From NCBI RefSeq assembly GCF_003105155.1, contig NZ_QETK01000001.1, positions 1 through 64,000 on the forward strand: a stretch of 64,000 nucleotides of DNA, in the 5' to 3' direction. Below are positions 26,453 to 37,839 of this stretch, piece after piece. The stretch is from Pseudomonas sp. SDI. Lineage in GTDB: Bacteria > Pseudomonadota > Gammaproteobacteria > Pseudomonadales > Pseudomonadaceae. A program made the translations under genes and the position numbers. Within the stretch, counting starts at the first letter, position 1. The number at the start of each line of letters is the position of its first letter. The notes under the pieces are model-generated. The model saw only the letters and a list, made by a program, of their open reading frames with translations, searched no databases and was not told where the DNA came from.

Positions 26453-27091
26453 TCAGTTACCGGAGGGTTCCGGGTCGCGCTTACGCTTGTTGCCCATGCG
26501 CACGCCGATATCCATCAGGAACTGGAAGAAGCCCTCCTGATCTTCCAGCACGTTACTCCAGAACGGCGAGTGATACAGCGCCACAGCGCCGTGCACCAGC
26601 GCCCAGGCTGCGCAGTAATGGAAGTACGGCGGCACGTCTTCGAGCTTGCCTTCGCTGATGCGGCCCTTGATCAGCAGGGTCAGCCGGTCGAAGTTGGAAG
26701 CACGGATCTTGTGCAACTCCTCGACCATTTCCGGCACCTGATGGCCCTTGACCACTTTCTCTTCGAGGCGATCGAACAGGCGGTAGCGCTGCGGGTCACG
26801 CATGCGGAATTCGAAATAGGCGCGCGACAGGGCTTCCTTGTCGCGGTCGACGTCGGCAGAGTGCAGCAGTTCGTTCAAATCGCGCTCGTAGTCGAGCATC
26901 AGGCGCAGGTAGATCTCCGCCTTGGATTTGAAATGCTTGTAGATCGTGCCTTTGCCGATACCGACAGCATCAGCGATCATCTCGACGGTGACGCTGTCTT
27001 CACCCTGTTCGAGAAACAGTTTGAGCGCGGTATCGAGAATTTCTTGCTCTCGGCGACGAAACTCACGGACCTTACGAGGTTCTTTCTGCAT
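26453..27091 (-). CDS. TetR-family transcriptional regulator
   Basis: The 212-residue protein has a helix-turn-helix (REQEILDTALKLFLEQGEDSVTVEMI ... GKGTIYKHFKSK). The start MQKEPRKVREFRR at 27091 is preferred over a much longer frame reaching 27778, which is antisense to the aminotransferase gene. It is divergent from that gene with a 72-base gap, so it may control it and itself. Confidence 0.9.
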   Translation of the reverse strand: MQKEPRKVREFRRREQEILDTALKLFLEQGEDSVTVEMIADAVGIGKGTIYKHFKSKAEIYLRLMLDYERDLNELLHSADVDRDKEALSRAYFEFRMRDPQRYRLFDRLEEKVVKGHQVPEMVEELHKIRASNFDRLTLLIKGRISEGKLEDVPPYFHYCAAWALVHGAVALYHSPFWSNVLEDQEGFFQFLMDIGVRMGNKRKRDPEPSGN

Positions 27092-27163
27092 AAGAAGGAC
27101 TGGGTCAAAATCGAAGCCCGGTATTATGCCTAACTTGCGCCAAAATGCACGGATCATCCGACC

Positions 27164-28297
27164 ATGTCTATGTTTCATGATGAGTTTGAGCAGGCGAGCG
27201 ACCTGCGCTATCTGAACCACGCAGCCGTCGCGCCCTGGCCTAGACGGGCCAGCGAGGCGGTTGCGCGGTTTGCCCAAGAGAACGTCTTGCTTGGCGCACG
27301 TGACTATTCTGACTGGATGGCCATGGAACAGCGCCTGCGTGAACGCCTGCAGCGCCTGACCAATGCACCATCCAGCGACGACATCGCGCTGGTCAAGAAC
27401 ACCTCGGAAGCCCTTTCCTTCGTGGCCTTCGGCCTCAACTGGCAGGCAGGCGAGCAGATCATCATCAGCGACGAGGAATTCCCTTCCAATCGCATCGTCT
27501 GGGAAGCACTCGCCGAGCAGGGCGTGGAAGTGCGCCAGGTCAGCCTCAAGGGCAGCGACCCGGAAGCCGCCCTGCTCGCTGCCTGCGGGCCGAGTACCCG
27601 CCTGATGGCGATCAGCGCCGTGCAGTTTGCCAGCGGCCTGCGCCTGGACCTGGCGCGCCTGGGCCAGGGCTGCCGCGAGCGCAATGTGCTGTTCTGCATC
27701 GACGCGATTCAGCAACTGGGTGCCCTGCCCTTCGATGTGCAGGCCTGCCAGTGCGACTTCGCCATGGCCGACGGGCACAAGTGGATGCTCGGCCCCGAAG
27801 GCCTTGGCGTGTTCTATTGCCGCGCCGCGCTACGCCCGCAGCTCAAGCTCAGCGAATACGGCTGGCACATGCTCGAACACATGGGTGACTACAACCGTAC
27901 CGACTGGGAACCGGCCCGCAGTGCCCGGCGCTTCGAGTGCGGCAGCCCGAACATGCTCGGCGCGGTGGCGCTGGAGGCGAGCCTGTCGCTACTGGAGGAA
28001 GTCGGCATGGGCCAAGTGGCAGCTGCAATCGAGACCCGCGTGCAGTGGCTGAGCCAGGGCTTACTGGCGATTCCCGGCGTTCGCCTGCACAGCCCGCAGG
28101 ACCCGGCCAGGCGTGCCGGGATTGTCTCGTTCAGTATCGACGGGCTGGATAACGCGACCGTATACCAGCAATTGAAGGAAGCGCACGTGGTGTGCATCCC
28201 GCGTGGGCCGGGGGTACGCTTTTCGCCGCACTTCTATACCGAACGCCGCGTGATCGACGAAACCCTGGCGCTGGTTCGGCAGATCGCAGAGCGATGA
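27164..28297 (+). CDS. Class V PLP aminotransferase (cysteine-desulfurase-like)
   Basis: The 377-residue PLP enzyme has the lysine motif MADGHKWMLGPEGLGVFYC and the phosphate-binding threonine region LVKNTSEALSF. It is closer to the CsdA/isopenicillin-epimerase-like branch than to IscS by eye: no obvious catalytic cysteine loop of the IscS type is visible. The real substrate is not deducible. It faces a divergent TetR gene. Confidence 0.85.
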   Translation: MSMFHDEFEQASDLRYLNHAAVAPWPRRASEAVARFAQENVLLGARDYSDWMAMEQRLRERLQRLTNAPSSDDIALVKNTSEALSFVAFGLNWQAGEQIIISDEEFPSNRIVWEALAEQGVEVRQVSLKGSDPEAALLAACGPSTRLMAISAVQFASGLRLDLARLGQGCRERNVLFCIDAIQQLGALPFDVQACQCDFAMADGHKWMLGPEGLGVFYCRAALRPQLKLSEYGWHMLEHMGDYNRTDWEPARSARRFECGSPNMLGAVALEASLSLLEEVGMGQVAAAIETRVQWLSQGLLAIPGVRLHSPQDPARRAGIVSFSIDGLDNATVYQQLKEAHVVCIPRGPGVRFSPHFYTERRVIDETLALVRQIAER

Positions 28298-28385
28298 GTG
28301 CTCAGCAGCCGGCGACGTATTCCAAATCTGTTTAAAAAACGACCAGCCAGCAGTGGAATCGCGGCAATCCTGACCAATACTTGAA

Positions 28386-28508
28386 TGTGTCGGTGCGACA
28401 CACCCCCCAAGTGCGGCACCGATAAAGACGACCATGGACCGCTCGTCTTTGTTTTACTCCTAATGGTCTTAACCCGGATTCCCCCCCCAGAACCCGGGTT
28501 TTTTTTGC
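28386..28508 (+). ncRNA. Candidate structured RNA with terminator
   Basis: The spacer between the aminotransferase gene and tatD holds three perfect hairpins in series on the plus strand. They are TGTGTCG/CGACACA (28386-28402, 3-base loop), AAAGACGA/TCGTCTTT (28424-28450, loop containing AUGGA) and AACCCGG/CCGGGTT (28471-28500) followed by eight T. This could be an independent small RNA or simply stacked terminators of the aminotransferase gene. A nine-codon frame (ATG 28434) also lies inside, but I give it little weight. Confidence 0.4.
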
Positions 28509-28544
28509 CCGGGATCTGGGCAAGGTTGCCGGCCGCAGCGCGGC

Positions 28545-29330
28545 CTAGCCAGCCACACTCGCCAGTGGGAACAGGCGCTTGAAGTTCGCCGTGGTCTGCT
28601 CGGCCAGTTGCTCGAAGCGTTCGCCCCGCACCATCGCTACGAACTGCGCTACTTCGTGCACGTACTCCGGCAGGTTCGGCTTGCCGCGGTACGGGATCGG
28701 CGCCAGGTACGGCGAGTCGGTTTCCACCAGCAGCCGGTCGGCCGGCACTTGGCGCGCCACATCGCGCAGGGCGTCGGCGTTGCGGAAGGTAACAATGCCC
28801 GACAATGAGATGTAGTAGCCCAGATCCAGCGCCGCCCTGGCCATTTCCCAGTCTTCGGTAAAGCAGTGCAGCACACCGGCCTGCGGCAGCGCTGCCTCGC
28901 GCAGCAGCGCCAGGGTGTCGGCGCGCGCCGCACGGGTATGCACGATCACCGGCTTGCCGGTGATCCGCGAGGCCTCCAGGTGCAAACGGAACGACGCCTG
29001 CTGCAACTCGGCCGCTTCCGGCTCGTAGTGGTAGTCCAGCCCGGTTTCGCCAATCGCCACCACTTTCGGGTGATTCAATTCGGCCAGCAGCCAGTCCAGC
29101 GCCGGCGCTTCGCCCGGGGCCAGGTCCAGCGGGTGGATGCCCACCGAGCAATCGACGTCGGCATACTGCTCGGCCAGCGCCTTGACCCCGGCCGCGTTGT
29201 CGGCGCTGACACCGATGCACAGGAAATGCCCCACTCCCTTGGCCCGCGCTGCATCCAGCGCAGCATCGAGGGAGCCGCCATGGGCAGCGAGGTCAAGACG
29301 GTCGAGGTGGCAATGGGAATCTACGAGCAT
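28545..29330 (-). CDS. TatD-family metal-dependent hydrolase (YcfH type)
   Basis: The 261-residue deoxyribonuclease-like hydrolase starts MLVDSHCHLDRLDL with the metal-binding HxH. Further metal ligands are in GETGLDYH, VIVHTRAA, HCFTEDWEMA and VETDSPYLAP. The start is ATG 29330 with GGAA upstream; the longer frame runs into holB. It ends the fatty-acid/replication operon. The pilZ gene that often separates it from holB is absent here (40-base gap). Confidence 0.93.
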   Translation of the reverse strand: MLVDSHCHLDRLDLAAHGGSLDAALDAARAKGVGHFLCIGVSADNAAGVKALAEQYADVDCSVGIHPLDLAPGEAPALDWLLAELNHPKVVAIGETGLDYHYEPEAAELQQASFRLHLEASRITGKPVIVHTRAARADTLALLREAALPQAGVLHCFTEDWEMARAALDLGYYISLSGIVTFRNADALRDVARQVPADRLLVETDSPYLAPIPYRGKPNLPEYVHEVAQFVAMVRGERFEQLAEQTTANFKRLFPLASVAG

Positions 29331-29370
29331 GGGTTCCGACAACACTGAAAATAAATGAAAGACGTTGCGC

Positions 29371-30991
<1,621 letters not shown>

Positions 30992-31001
30992 TTACAGTTG
31001 A

Positions 31002-32195
31002 TCATTGCGCAGAGGGTTGGGCTGGCGATGCGCCCGGCGGCGTCGAACCTGCCGGTGCTTCGGGCTCGACCGGTGGCTCCAGCGGGCCGGACGATTCGAC
31101 CGGCTCGGAGGCGCCTGGCGCGGCCTGCGGCGGCGTATCGGGCGCCGTCTGCGGAGTAGTGGCCGGGGCCGGGCTGGAGCGGTAGTCGCTACGGCGCTTG
31201 AGCTGATACTCGCGTACCGCCGAATTGTGCCCGTCGAGGTCGTCGGAAAAAACGTGGCTGCCATCGCCACGCGCGACGAAGTACAGGCTGCTGCCCGACG
31301 CGGGATTGAGCGCGGCGTGAATCGCCTCGCGCCCGACCATGGCAATCGGCGTGGGCGGCAGGCCAGAAATGACATAGGTGTTGTACGGGGTCGGCTCGCG
31401 CAGGTCGGCGCGAGTGATCTTGCCGTTGTAACGCTCGCCCATGCCGTAGATCACGGTAGGGTCGGTTTGCAGCATCATGCCCAACTGCATGCGCCGCACG
31501 AACACCCCGGCAATCTGCGCACGCTCCTGTGGCACCCCGGTTTCCTTTTCGACCAGCGAGGCCATGATCAACGCCTGGTACGGGTCACGGTACGGCAGCT
31601 CGGCCGGGCGTGCCGCCCACTCCTTGGCCAGCACCTCATCAAGGCGGGCGTAGGCCTGCTGCAGGAACTCGATATCGCTCATGCCGCGCACGAAGCGATA
31701 GGTGTCGGGGAAAAACCGCCCTTCGGGGAAGACACCACGATGGCCGAGCTTGTCCATGACCTCAGCGTCGCTCAAGCCATCGAGGGTGTGCTCGATCTTT
31801 TCATGCTTGGCCAGCGCCGCGCGTACCTGGCGGAAATTCCAGCCTTCGACCAGGGTCAGGTTGTACTGCACCACGTCGCCACGCCGCCAGGTTTCGAACA
31901 AGTCGCGCACGTTCATGCCGGGCTGCAGGCGGTATTCGCCGGTGTGCAGCGGCACGCCGGCCATATTAAAGCGCCAGTACAGGCGCAACCAGAACGGGTC
32001 GTCAAGCAGACCCTGGGCCTGCATGCGGTAGAACATGCGGTTGGGCGTGGTTCCGGTAGGCACATCAAGCAACTGCTCCTGCTCGACCTGCAGCGGCTGC
32101 TCCAGCGCCGAGTACACCTTCCAGGCCGAGAACCCCAGCAGCAGGCCGACCAGGATCAACCCGGCCTCCAGCAACACCAACAATTTACGTCTCAC
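31002..32195 (-). CDS. mltG: Endolytic murein transglycosylase MltG
   Basis: This inner-membrane enzyme cleaves nascent peptidoglycan strands and limits their length. It has one N-terminal transmembrane segment (about residues 7-27), a LysM-like region, and the catalytic domain with ASLVEKETGVPQER and YGMGERYNGKIT. The C terminus carries a 60-residue Pro/Ala/Ser-rich tail beyond the usual domain end (after YQLKRRSDYRSS), probably disordered. It follows pabC with a 3-base gap. Confidence 0.94.
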   Translation of the reverse strand: MRRKLLVLLEAGLILVGLLLGFSAWKVYSALEQPLQVEQEQLLDVPTGTTPNRMFYRMQAQGLLDDPFWLRLYWRFNMAGVPLHTGEYRLQPGMNVRDLFETWRRGDVVQYNLTLVEGWNFRQVRAALAKHEKIEHTLDGLSDAEVMDKLGHRGVFPEGRFFPDTYRFVRGMSDIEFLQQAYARLDEVLAKEWAARPAELPYRDPYQALIMASLVEKETGVPQERAQIAGVFVRRMQLGMMLQTDPTVIYGMGERYNGKITRADLREPTPYNTYVISGLPPTPIAMVGREAIHAALNPASGSSLYFVARGDGSHVFSDDLDGHNSAVREYQLKRRSDYRSSPAPATTPQTAPDTPPQAAPGASEPVESSGPLEPPVEPEAPAGSTPPGASPAQPSAQ

Positions 32196-32198
32196 GAA

Positions 32199-33014
32199 TC
32201 AGGCATCCAGTAGCGTACGGGCAATGGCCTGCAGTTTACGGGTGAGCGGGCCCGGCGGCCAGTTCAGCGACTCACATGCGCGCACCGGCCACACGCCGTA
32301 GACACTATTGCAAAGAAAAACCTCGTCCGCCTGCTGCAGATCCAGCAGGGACAAATCGCACACCCGGGCGACGATGGAATGCTGCGCCGCAGCGTCGAGC
32401 AGGGCCGCGCGCATCACTCCGGCGACACCGCAGCGCGCCAGGTCGGCCGTGAGCAACTGGCCATCGCGAACCAGGAACAGATTACTGTAGACCCCTTCGA
32501 TCGGCCGACCGGACTGATCGCACATCAGCCCCTCGGCAAATGCCGGGTCCTGCCATTCGTTGCGGGCCAGCACCTGCTCCAACCGGTTCAGGTGCTTGAG
32601 GCCGGCCAGCAATGGCTGCTCGGCCAGGCGCGTGCGGCAGGCGAACAGCCGCACGCCCTGCTCGGCATGGGCCGCGGGGTACTGCGGGGTCGGGCTGGCC
32701 TGGAGGATACGCCTTGGCGGCACGCCGGCAGCGGCAGCATAGCCGCGCTGGCTATCGCCACGGGTCAGAATGAGCTTGAGTACGCCGTCACCCAAGGCCT
32801 GAGCGTAACGGCACACTTCGTCACGAATCAGTGCAAGGTCTGCACCGATAGCCAGGCGCTGGGAACCCAGCGCCAGGCGCTCGAGGTGGTACTCGAGCAA
32901 CGATGGCCGACCGGCAATCACGGCGATGGTTTCGAACACCCCATCGCCGTATGCCAGCCCCCGGCTCTGCAACGCTATCGCGTCCGCCGGCTGGCCGTCG
33001 ATCCAGCTGTGCAT
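32199..33014 (-). CDS. pabC: Aminodeoxychorismate lyase
   Basis: This PLP lyase forms 4-aminobenzoate for folate. The 271-residue fold-type IV enzyme has [29 protein letters not shown] at its start, and the PLP lysine in GLKHLNRLEQVLARNEW. Its ATG shares one base with the fabF stop (TGATG). This is the conserved gammaproteobacterial place for pabC. Confidence 0.94.
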   Translation of the reverse strand: MHSWIDGQPADAIALQSRGLAYGDGVFETIAVIAGRPSLLEYHLERLALGSQRLAIGADLALIRDEVCRYAQALGDGVLKLILTRGDSQRGYAAAAGVPPRRILQASPTPQYPAAHAEQGVRLFACRTRLAEQPLLAGLKHLNRLEQVLARNEWQDPAFAEGLMCDQSGRPIEGVYSNLFLVRDGQLLTADLARCGVAGVMRAALLDAAAQHSIVARVCDLSLLDLQQADEVFLCNSVYGVWPVRACESLNWPPGPLTRKLQAIARTLLDA

Positions 33015-34258
33015 CAGTCGGCGAACCGGCGGAACACCAGCGAGCCATTGGTACCGCCAAACCCGAAGGAGTTGGACAGCACCACATCGATCGGCATGTT
33101 GCGAGCCGAGTGCGGCACGAAGTCCAGGTCGCAGCCTTCGTCCGGTTCATCGAGGTTGATGGTCGGCGGCGCTACCTGGCTGTTGATCGCCAGCACGCTG
33201 AAGATCGCTTCGACCGCACCGGCAGCACCGAGCAGGTGACCGGTCATCGACTTGGTCGAACTGACCGCCAACTGGTAGGCGTGCTCGCCGAACACCGACT
33301 TGATCGCCGCCACTTCGGCGAGGTCGCCTGCTGGCGTCGAGGTACCGTGAGCGTTGATGTAGTTGACCTCGCCGGCATTGACCCCGGCATCGCGCAAGGC
33401 ATTGGCCATGCAGCGCGCGGCACCGGCACCAGTGTCGGGCGGCGAGGTCATGTGGTAGGCGTCACCACTCATGCCAAAGCCAACCAGCTCGGCATAGATG
33501 GTCGCGCCCCGCGCCTTGGCGTGCTCGAGCTCTTCGAGCACGAGTGCACCGGCACCGTCGGACAGCACGAAACCGTCGCGGCCTTTGTCCCACGGACGGC
33601 TGGCACGGGTTGGCTCGTCGTTGCGGGTGGACAACGCGCGCGACGCACCGAAGCCACCCATGCCCAAGCCGCAGGCCGCCATTTCGGCGCCGCCGGCAAT
33701 CATCACGTCAGCTTCGCCAAAGGCAATGTTGCGTGCCGCCATGCCGATGCAGTGCGTACCAGTGGTACACGCCGTGGCGATAGCGTAGTTAGGCCCTTGC
33801 ACACCCAGGTGGATGGACAGGAAGCCGGAAATCATATTGATGATCGAGCCTGGCACGAAGAATGGCGAAATCCGCCGCGGGCCTTGATCGTGCAAGGTCC
33901 GGCTGGTTTCTTCGATATTGGTCAGGCCACCAATGCCCGAACCCATCGCCACGCCGATACGTTCGCGGTTGGCATCGGTCACTTCCAGGCCGGCATTACG
34001 CACCGCCTGAAAACCGGCCGCCAGACCGTACTGGATGAACAGATCAAGCTTGCGGGCTTCCTTGACCGACAGGTACTGCTCGACTTCAAAGCCCTTTACC
34101 GAGCCGCCAAAACGGGTGGAGTAGGCAGACAGGTCAGTATGCTCAATCAGACCGATGCCACTGCGGCCAGCCAGAATGCCCTGCCAACTGCTTGGCACAT
34201 CCGTGCCCAGTGGCGACAGCATACCCATACCGGTGACCACGACGCGTCTACGCGACAC
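33014..34258 (-). CDS. fabF: 3-oxoacyl-[acyl-carrier-protein] synthase II
   Basis: This condensing enzyme elongates acyl-ACP. The catalytic triad is visible: Cys in [12 protein letters not shown], His in [11 protein letters not shown] and His in [14 protein letters not shown] start at a GTG (34256-34258) with AAGGAG upstream, giving 414 residues ([14 protein letters not shown]). The longer frame runs through the attenuator hairpin. It lies downstream of acpP behind that hairpin. Confidence 0.96.
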   Translation of the reverse strand: MSRRRVVVTGMGMLSPLGTDVPSSWQGILAGRSGIGLIEHTDLSAYSTRFGGSVKGFEVEQYLSVKEARKLDLFIQYGLAAGFQAVRNAGLEVTDANRERIGVAMGSGIGGLTNIEETSRTLHDQGPRRISPFFVPGSIINMISGFLSIHLGVQGPNYAIATACTTGTHCIGMAARNIAFGEADVMIAGGAEMAACGLGMGGFGASRALSTRNDEPTRASRPWDKGRDGFVLSDGAGALVLEELEHAKARGATIYAELVGFGMSGDAYHMTSPPDTGAGAARCMANALRDAGVNAGEVNYINAHGTSTPAGDLAEVAAIKSVFGEHAYQLAVSSTKSMTGHLLGAAGAVEAIFSVLAINSQVAPPTINLDEPDEGCDLDFVPHSARNMPIDVVLSNSFGFGGTNGSLVFRRFAD

Positions 34259-34299
34259 AGCACTCTCCTTATTCTGAATGTCTACATCTCTTGCAAAGA

Positions 34300-34334
34300 A
34301 AAAACCGCACGCCGGCAAAGGCAGTGCGGTTTTT
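34300..34334 (-). terminator. Attenuator/terminator between acpP and fabF
   Basis: An 11-bp stem (AAAAACCGCAC / GTGCGGTTTTT) is followed on the minus strand by a T run. It lies in the acpP-fabF gap, where partial termination would make acpP mRNA much more abundant than fabF mRNA. Confidence 0.75.
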
Positions 34335-34363
34335 CCATGACAAGAAGCGACGACTACAACGTC

Positions 34364-34600
34364 TTAGGCCTGGTGGCTGGTGACGTAGTCGATAGCTGCT
34401 TGAACAGTAGTGATCTTCTCGGCTTCTTCGTCAGGGATTTCGGTCTCGAATTCCTCTTCCAGAGCCATCACCAGCTCAACGGTGTCAAGGGAATCGGCAC
34501 CCAGATCTTCGACGAAGGAAGCAGTGTTCACCACTTCTTCTTCTTTAACGCCCAGTTGCTCGGCGACGATTTTCTTGACGCGTTCTTCGATGGTGCTCAT
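34364..34600 (-). CDS. acpP: Acyl carrier protein
   Basis: This 78-residue acidic protein carries growing acyl chains on phosphopantetheine attached to the Ser of [15 protein letters not shown] near residue 37. The start [18 protein letters not shown] is standard. It has its own upstream promoter candidate and a downstream attenuator. Confidence 0.98.
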   Translation of the reverse strand: MSTIEERVKKIVAEQLGVKEEEVVNTASFVEDLGADSLDTVELVMALEEEFETEIPDEEAEKITTVQAAIDYVTSHQA

Positions 34601-34651
34601 ACCTTGTTTTCACTCCTAATGGACATAAGTCAGGCAGCTGGCCGGTGTGTA

Positions 34652-34679
34652 AGTTTATAGAAAGACGCCTGCTTTTCAA
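34652..34679 (-). promoter_or_regulatory. Candidate acpP promoter
   Basis: On the minus strand TTGAAA and TAAACT are separated by 16 bp, about 50 bases before the acpP start, within a 207-base gap after fabG. Confidence 0.4.
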
Positions 34680-34807
34680 GCGTAACGCACCCTTCCCGCT
34701 TCACACCCGCCCGCTGCCTAGAATTTGGTTGCAGCTTTATAACGGATTTTAGACCGCACGTATGACATTTTTTTGAAGCAATCCGTCACATCAAGCTGCA
34801 GATTAAA

Positions 34808-35548
34808 TTACATGTACATCCCGCCGTTGACCGGGATAGTAGCACCGGTCACGTAAGCTGCACCGTCGGAAGCCAGGAATGCAACCACTTTCGCGATCTC
34901 ATCAGCCTGACCCAAACGGCCCAGTGGAATCTGCGCTTGCAGCGCTTCACGCTGCGCTTCCGGCAGTTCGCGGGTCATGTCGGTATCGATGAAGCCCGGG
35001 GTAACCGAATTGACGGTCACCGCACGCGAACCGACCTCACGCGCCAGGGCACGGCTGAAGCCTTCCAGACCGGCCTTGGCCGCAGCGTAGTTGACCTGAC
35101 CGGCGTTACCCATCGCGCCGACGACCGAGCCGATGCTGATGATACGACCCCAACGGGCCTTGGTCATGCCACGCAGAACCCCCTTGGACAGACGGTAGAG
35201 GCTGTTAAGGTTGGTGTCGATCACGTCGAACCACTCGTCGTCTTTCATCCGCATCATCAGGTTGTCACGGGTGATGCCGGCGTTGTTGACGAGGATGGTC
35301 GGCGCGCCGAACTGCTCCTGGATCGCAGCCAGGGTAGCGGTCACGGACTCGTCGCTGGTGACATTCAGCTCCAGGCCGGTGCCGGCAATACCGTGCTCCT
35401 TGAGGGTGGCGGCGATACGCTCGGCACCCGAGGCGGAGGTGGCGGTACCAATAACGGTAGCGCCCAGACGACCGAGTTCCAGGGCGATGGCCTGGCCGAT
35501 ACCACGGCTGGCGCCGGTGACCAGTGCAACTTTACCTTGCAGGCTCAT
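34808..35548 (-). CDS. fabG: 3-oxoacyl-[acyl-carrier-protein] reductase
   Basis: This NADPH-dependent short-chain dehydrogenase reduces beta-ketoacyl-ACP. The 246-residue enzyme has the nucleotide motif TGASRGIGQAIA, catalytic Ser in SIGSVVGAMGN and YAAAKAG (Tyr-Lys). The start is MSLQGKVAL at 35548. Confidence 0.97.
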   Translation of the reverse strand: MSLQGKVALVTGASRGIGQAIALELGRLGATVIGTATSASGAERIAATLKEHGIAGTGLELNVTSDESVTATLAAIQEQFGAPTILVNNAGITRDNLMMRMKDDEWFDVIDTNLNSLYRLSKGVLRGMTKARWGRIISIGSVVGAMGNAGQVNYAAAKAGLEGFSRALAREVGSRAVTVNSVTPGFIDTDMTRELPEAQREALQAQIPLGRLGQADEIAKVVAFLASDGAAYVTGATIPVNGGMYM

Positions 35549-35564
35549 GCAAGCTTCTCCTAAT

Positions 35565-36503
35565 TCAGGCCAGCGCCGCGCGAGTGGCGGCGACAGCATC
35601 CGGGGTATTGAGGTTGTAGGTGGTCACACCATCGGCACAACGCTTGTTCAGGCCAGCCAGGACCTTGCCCGGGCCGCACTCGACCAGATTGACCGCACCC
35701 TCAGCGGCCAGGGTCTGTACGCACTCGACCCAGCGTACCGGCTGATACAGCTGGGCCAGCAGGTCCTGCTTGAGGGTCGGCAGATCGCTAGCCACCGCAG
35801 CACTGACGTTCTGTACCAGCGGGATTTGCGGCGCCTGCCAGTCGATAGCATTGACCGATTCGGCAAAGCGCTCGGCCGCCGGGCGCATCAGCTCACAGTG
35901 CGACGGCACGCTGACCGGCAACGGCAGGGCGCGCTTGGCACCGGCAGCCTTGCAGGCCTCCATGGCGCGCTCGACAGCGGCCTTGGCACCGGCGATGACC
36001 ACCTGGCCTGGCGAGTTGAAGTTAACGGCACTGACAACGTCGCCCTGAGCCGCTTCGGCGCAGAGGGCGACGACCTGGGCATCGTCCAGACCGAGAATGG
36101 CCGCCATGGCGCCCTGCCCGGCCGGGACGGCCTCCTGCATCAGTTGGCCGCGGCGCTCGACCAGCCTGACCGCGTCGGCCAGGCTCAGGCTGCCAGCGGC
36201 AACCAGCGCGCTGTATTCGCCCAGACTGTGACCGGCAACGAATGCCGGACGCGCCCCGCCTTCGGCCAGCCACAGGCGCCACAAGGCGATCGAGGCAGCC
36301 AGAATGGCCGGCTGGGTTTTGTCGGTTTGGTTCAGTTGTTCTTCCGGGCCGTTCTGGGTCAGTGCCCAGAGGTCATAACCCAGAGCCTCGGAGGCCTCAC
36401 GGAAGGTATCAATCACCAGCGGGTACTGGGCGCCCAACTCGGCGAGCATGCCGAGAGACTGCGAACCTTGACCGGGAAAGACGAATGCGAGGGATGCAGA
36501 CAT
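35565..36503 (-). CDS. fabD: Malonyl-CoA:ACP transacylase
   Basis: It loads malonyl groups on ACP. The 312-residue enzyme has FPGQGSQ near the N terminus, nucleophile Ser in GHSLGEYSALVAAG, and the histidine region VPSHCELMRPA. The start is MSASLAFVFPGQ (ATG 36501-36503). It lies 16 bases before fabG and 126 bases after plsX. Confidence 0.97.
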   Translation of the reverse strand: MSASLAFVFPGQGSQSLGMLAELGAQYPLVIDTFREASEALGYDLWALTQNGPEEQLNQTDKTQPAILAASIALWRLWLAEGGARPAFVAGHSLGEYSALVAAGSLSLADAVRLVERRGQLMQEAVPAGQGAMAAILGLDDAQVVALCAEAAQGDVVSAVNFNSPGQVVIAGAKAAVERAMEACKAAGAKRALPLPVSVPSHCELMRPAAERFAESVNAIDWQAPQIPLVQNVSAAVASDLPTLKQDLLAQLYQPVRWVECVQTLAAEGAVNLVECGPGKVLAGLNKRCADGVTTYNLNTPDAVAATRAALA

Positions 36504-36629
36504 TGAACAAGCCCCTAATGATCTTGTCGTCGGAAATACGCACCCAGCCGCAGCTGGATACAAGAAACTGACAGTTGGATGGTAACGAGAACCGAGCGGT
36601 CACATTTAACCACGGCCATTGCCGGATAC

Positions 36630-37640
36630 CTAAAGGAGTAGATCCTCCAGGCGCCCGTGCAAACGCTGCGGCAAGTTCTCCTGGATCTCGATCAGGGCGC
36701 GCTGAATCGCACTCTGGAAGCCCTGGACACCGGCCGAGCCGTGGCTTTTTATCACAATCCCCTGCAAACCGAGAAAACTTGCACCGTTGTGCCGCGCCGG
36801 CGCGAGGTCGGCCTGCAAGCGCTTGAGCAGCGGCATGGCCATGGCGCCAACCATCCGCGCGCCCAGACTCCCTCTGAACAGCGCTTCGATACGCGCACCA
36901 ATCATGCTCGCCAGGCCCTCGCTGGATTTAAGCAGGATATTGCCGACAAAGCCGTCGCACACCACTACGTCCGCCTCGCCACGGTACAGGCCGTCGCCTT
37001 CGATATAACCGATGTAGTTCAGGCCACGAGCGCCTTGAAGGAGGCTCGCCGCCAGCTTGACTTGCTGGTTGCCCTTGATGTCTTCGGTGCCGACATTGAG
37101 CAGCGCCACACGCGGACGAGAAATACCCAAGGCCTGAGCGGCCACCGACCCCATCACGGCGAATTGATAAAGATGCTCGGCACTGCAATCGACATTGGCG
37201 CCCAGGTCGAGCAGTTGGCAGTAACCGGTCTGGGTCGGAATGGCCGCGACCATGGCTGGCCGATCGATACCCGGAAGGGTCTTGAGCACATAGCGCGACA
37301 GCGCCATCAGGGCCCCGGTATTACCGGCACTGACGCAAGCCTGGACCTTGCCATCGCGCACCAGCTCAAGGGCCACGCGCATGGACGAATCGGGCTTGCC
37401 GCGCAATGCCTGGGACGGCCGCTCATCCATACCGATCACTTCGCTGGCCGGTGCAATCTGCAGGCGCGAGCGATCCGCTGCCGACTGGCCAGCGATCAAA
37501 TCTTCAAGAAGGGAGGGTTGACCGACGAGGGTCAGGTGCAGCGATGGTGTAGCCGACAGACAAGCGAGACTTGCCTGAACAATGCTGCGGGGACCGAAGT
37601 CCCCGCCCATTGCGTCAATCGCGATGATCTGAGCGGACAA
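36630..37640 (-). CDS. plsX: Phosphate acyltransferase PlsX
   Basis: It forms acyl-phosphate from acyl-ACP for phospholipid synthesis. The 336-residue protein starts [17 protein letters not shown] from a TTG codon (37638-37640), only three bases after the rpmF stop, with no strong Shine-Dalgarno sequence, so coupling to rpmF translation is likely. No alternative ATG exists before the conserved AMGGDFGP. Confidence 0.95.
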   Translation of the reverse strand: MSAQIIAIDAMGGDFGPRSIVQASLACLSATPSLHLTLVGQPSLLEDLIAGQSAADRSRLQIAPASEVIGMDERPSQALRGKPDSSMRVALELVRDGKVQACVSAGNTGALMALSRYVLKTLPGIDRPAMVAAIPTQTGYCQLLDLGANVDCSAEHLYQFAVMGSVAAQALGISRPRVALLNVGTEDIKGNQQVKLAASLLQGARGLNYIGYIEGDGLYRGEADVVVCDGFVGNILLKSSEGLASMIGARIEALFRGSLGARMVGAMAMPLLKRLQADLAPARHNGASFLGLQGIVIKSHGSAGVQGFQSAIQRALIEIQENLPQRLHGRLEDLLL

Positions 37641-37643
37641 GGA

Positions 37644-37826
37644 TTACTCGTCAGCGCCCTTGTCGATCACTTTACGACCACGGTATACGCCTTCTGGCGA
37701 TACGTGGTGACGCAGGTGCACTTCACCAGTGGTTTTCTCTACGGACAGAGCGTTTTCCGAGAGGGCGTCGTGCGAACGGCGCATGTCACGGGCAGAGCGG
37801 GATTTTTTGTTCTGCTGAACAGCCAT
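37644..37826 (-). CDS. rpmF: 50S ribosomal protein L32
   Basis: This 60-residue basic ribosomal protein has the typical N terminus [20 protein letters not shown]. It lies between yceD and plsX as in most proteobacteria, linking ribosome and lipid genes. Confidence 0.98.
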
Positions 37827-37839
37827 AATTGATTAACTC

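Noticed and set aside
26453..27778. 441-codon extension of the TetR gene
   Set aside because: Residues before MQKEPRKV are antisense to the aminotransferase gene; TetR proteins of this type begin shortly before the helix-turn-helix.
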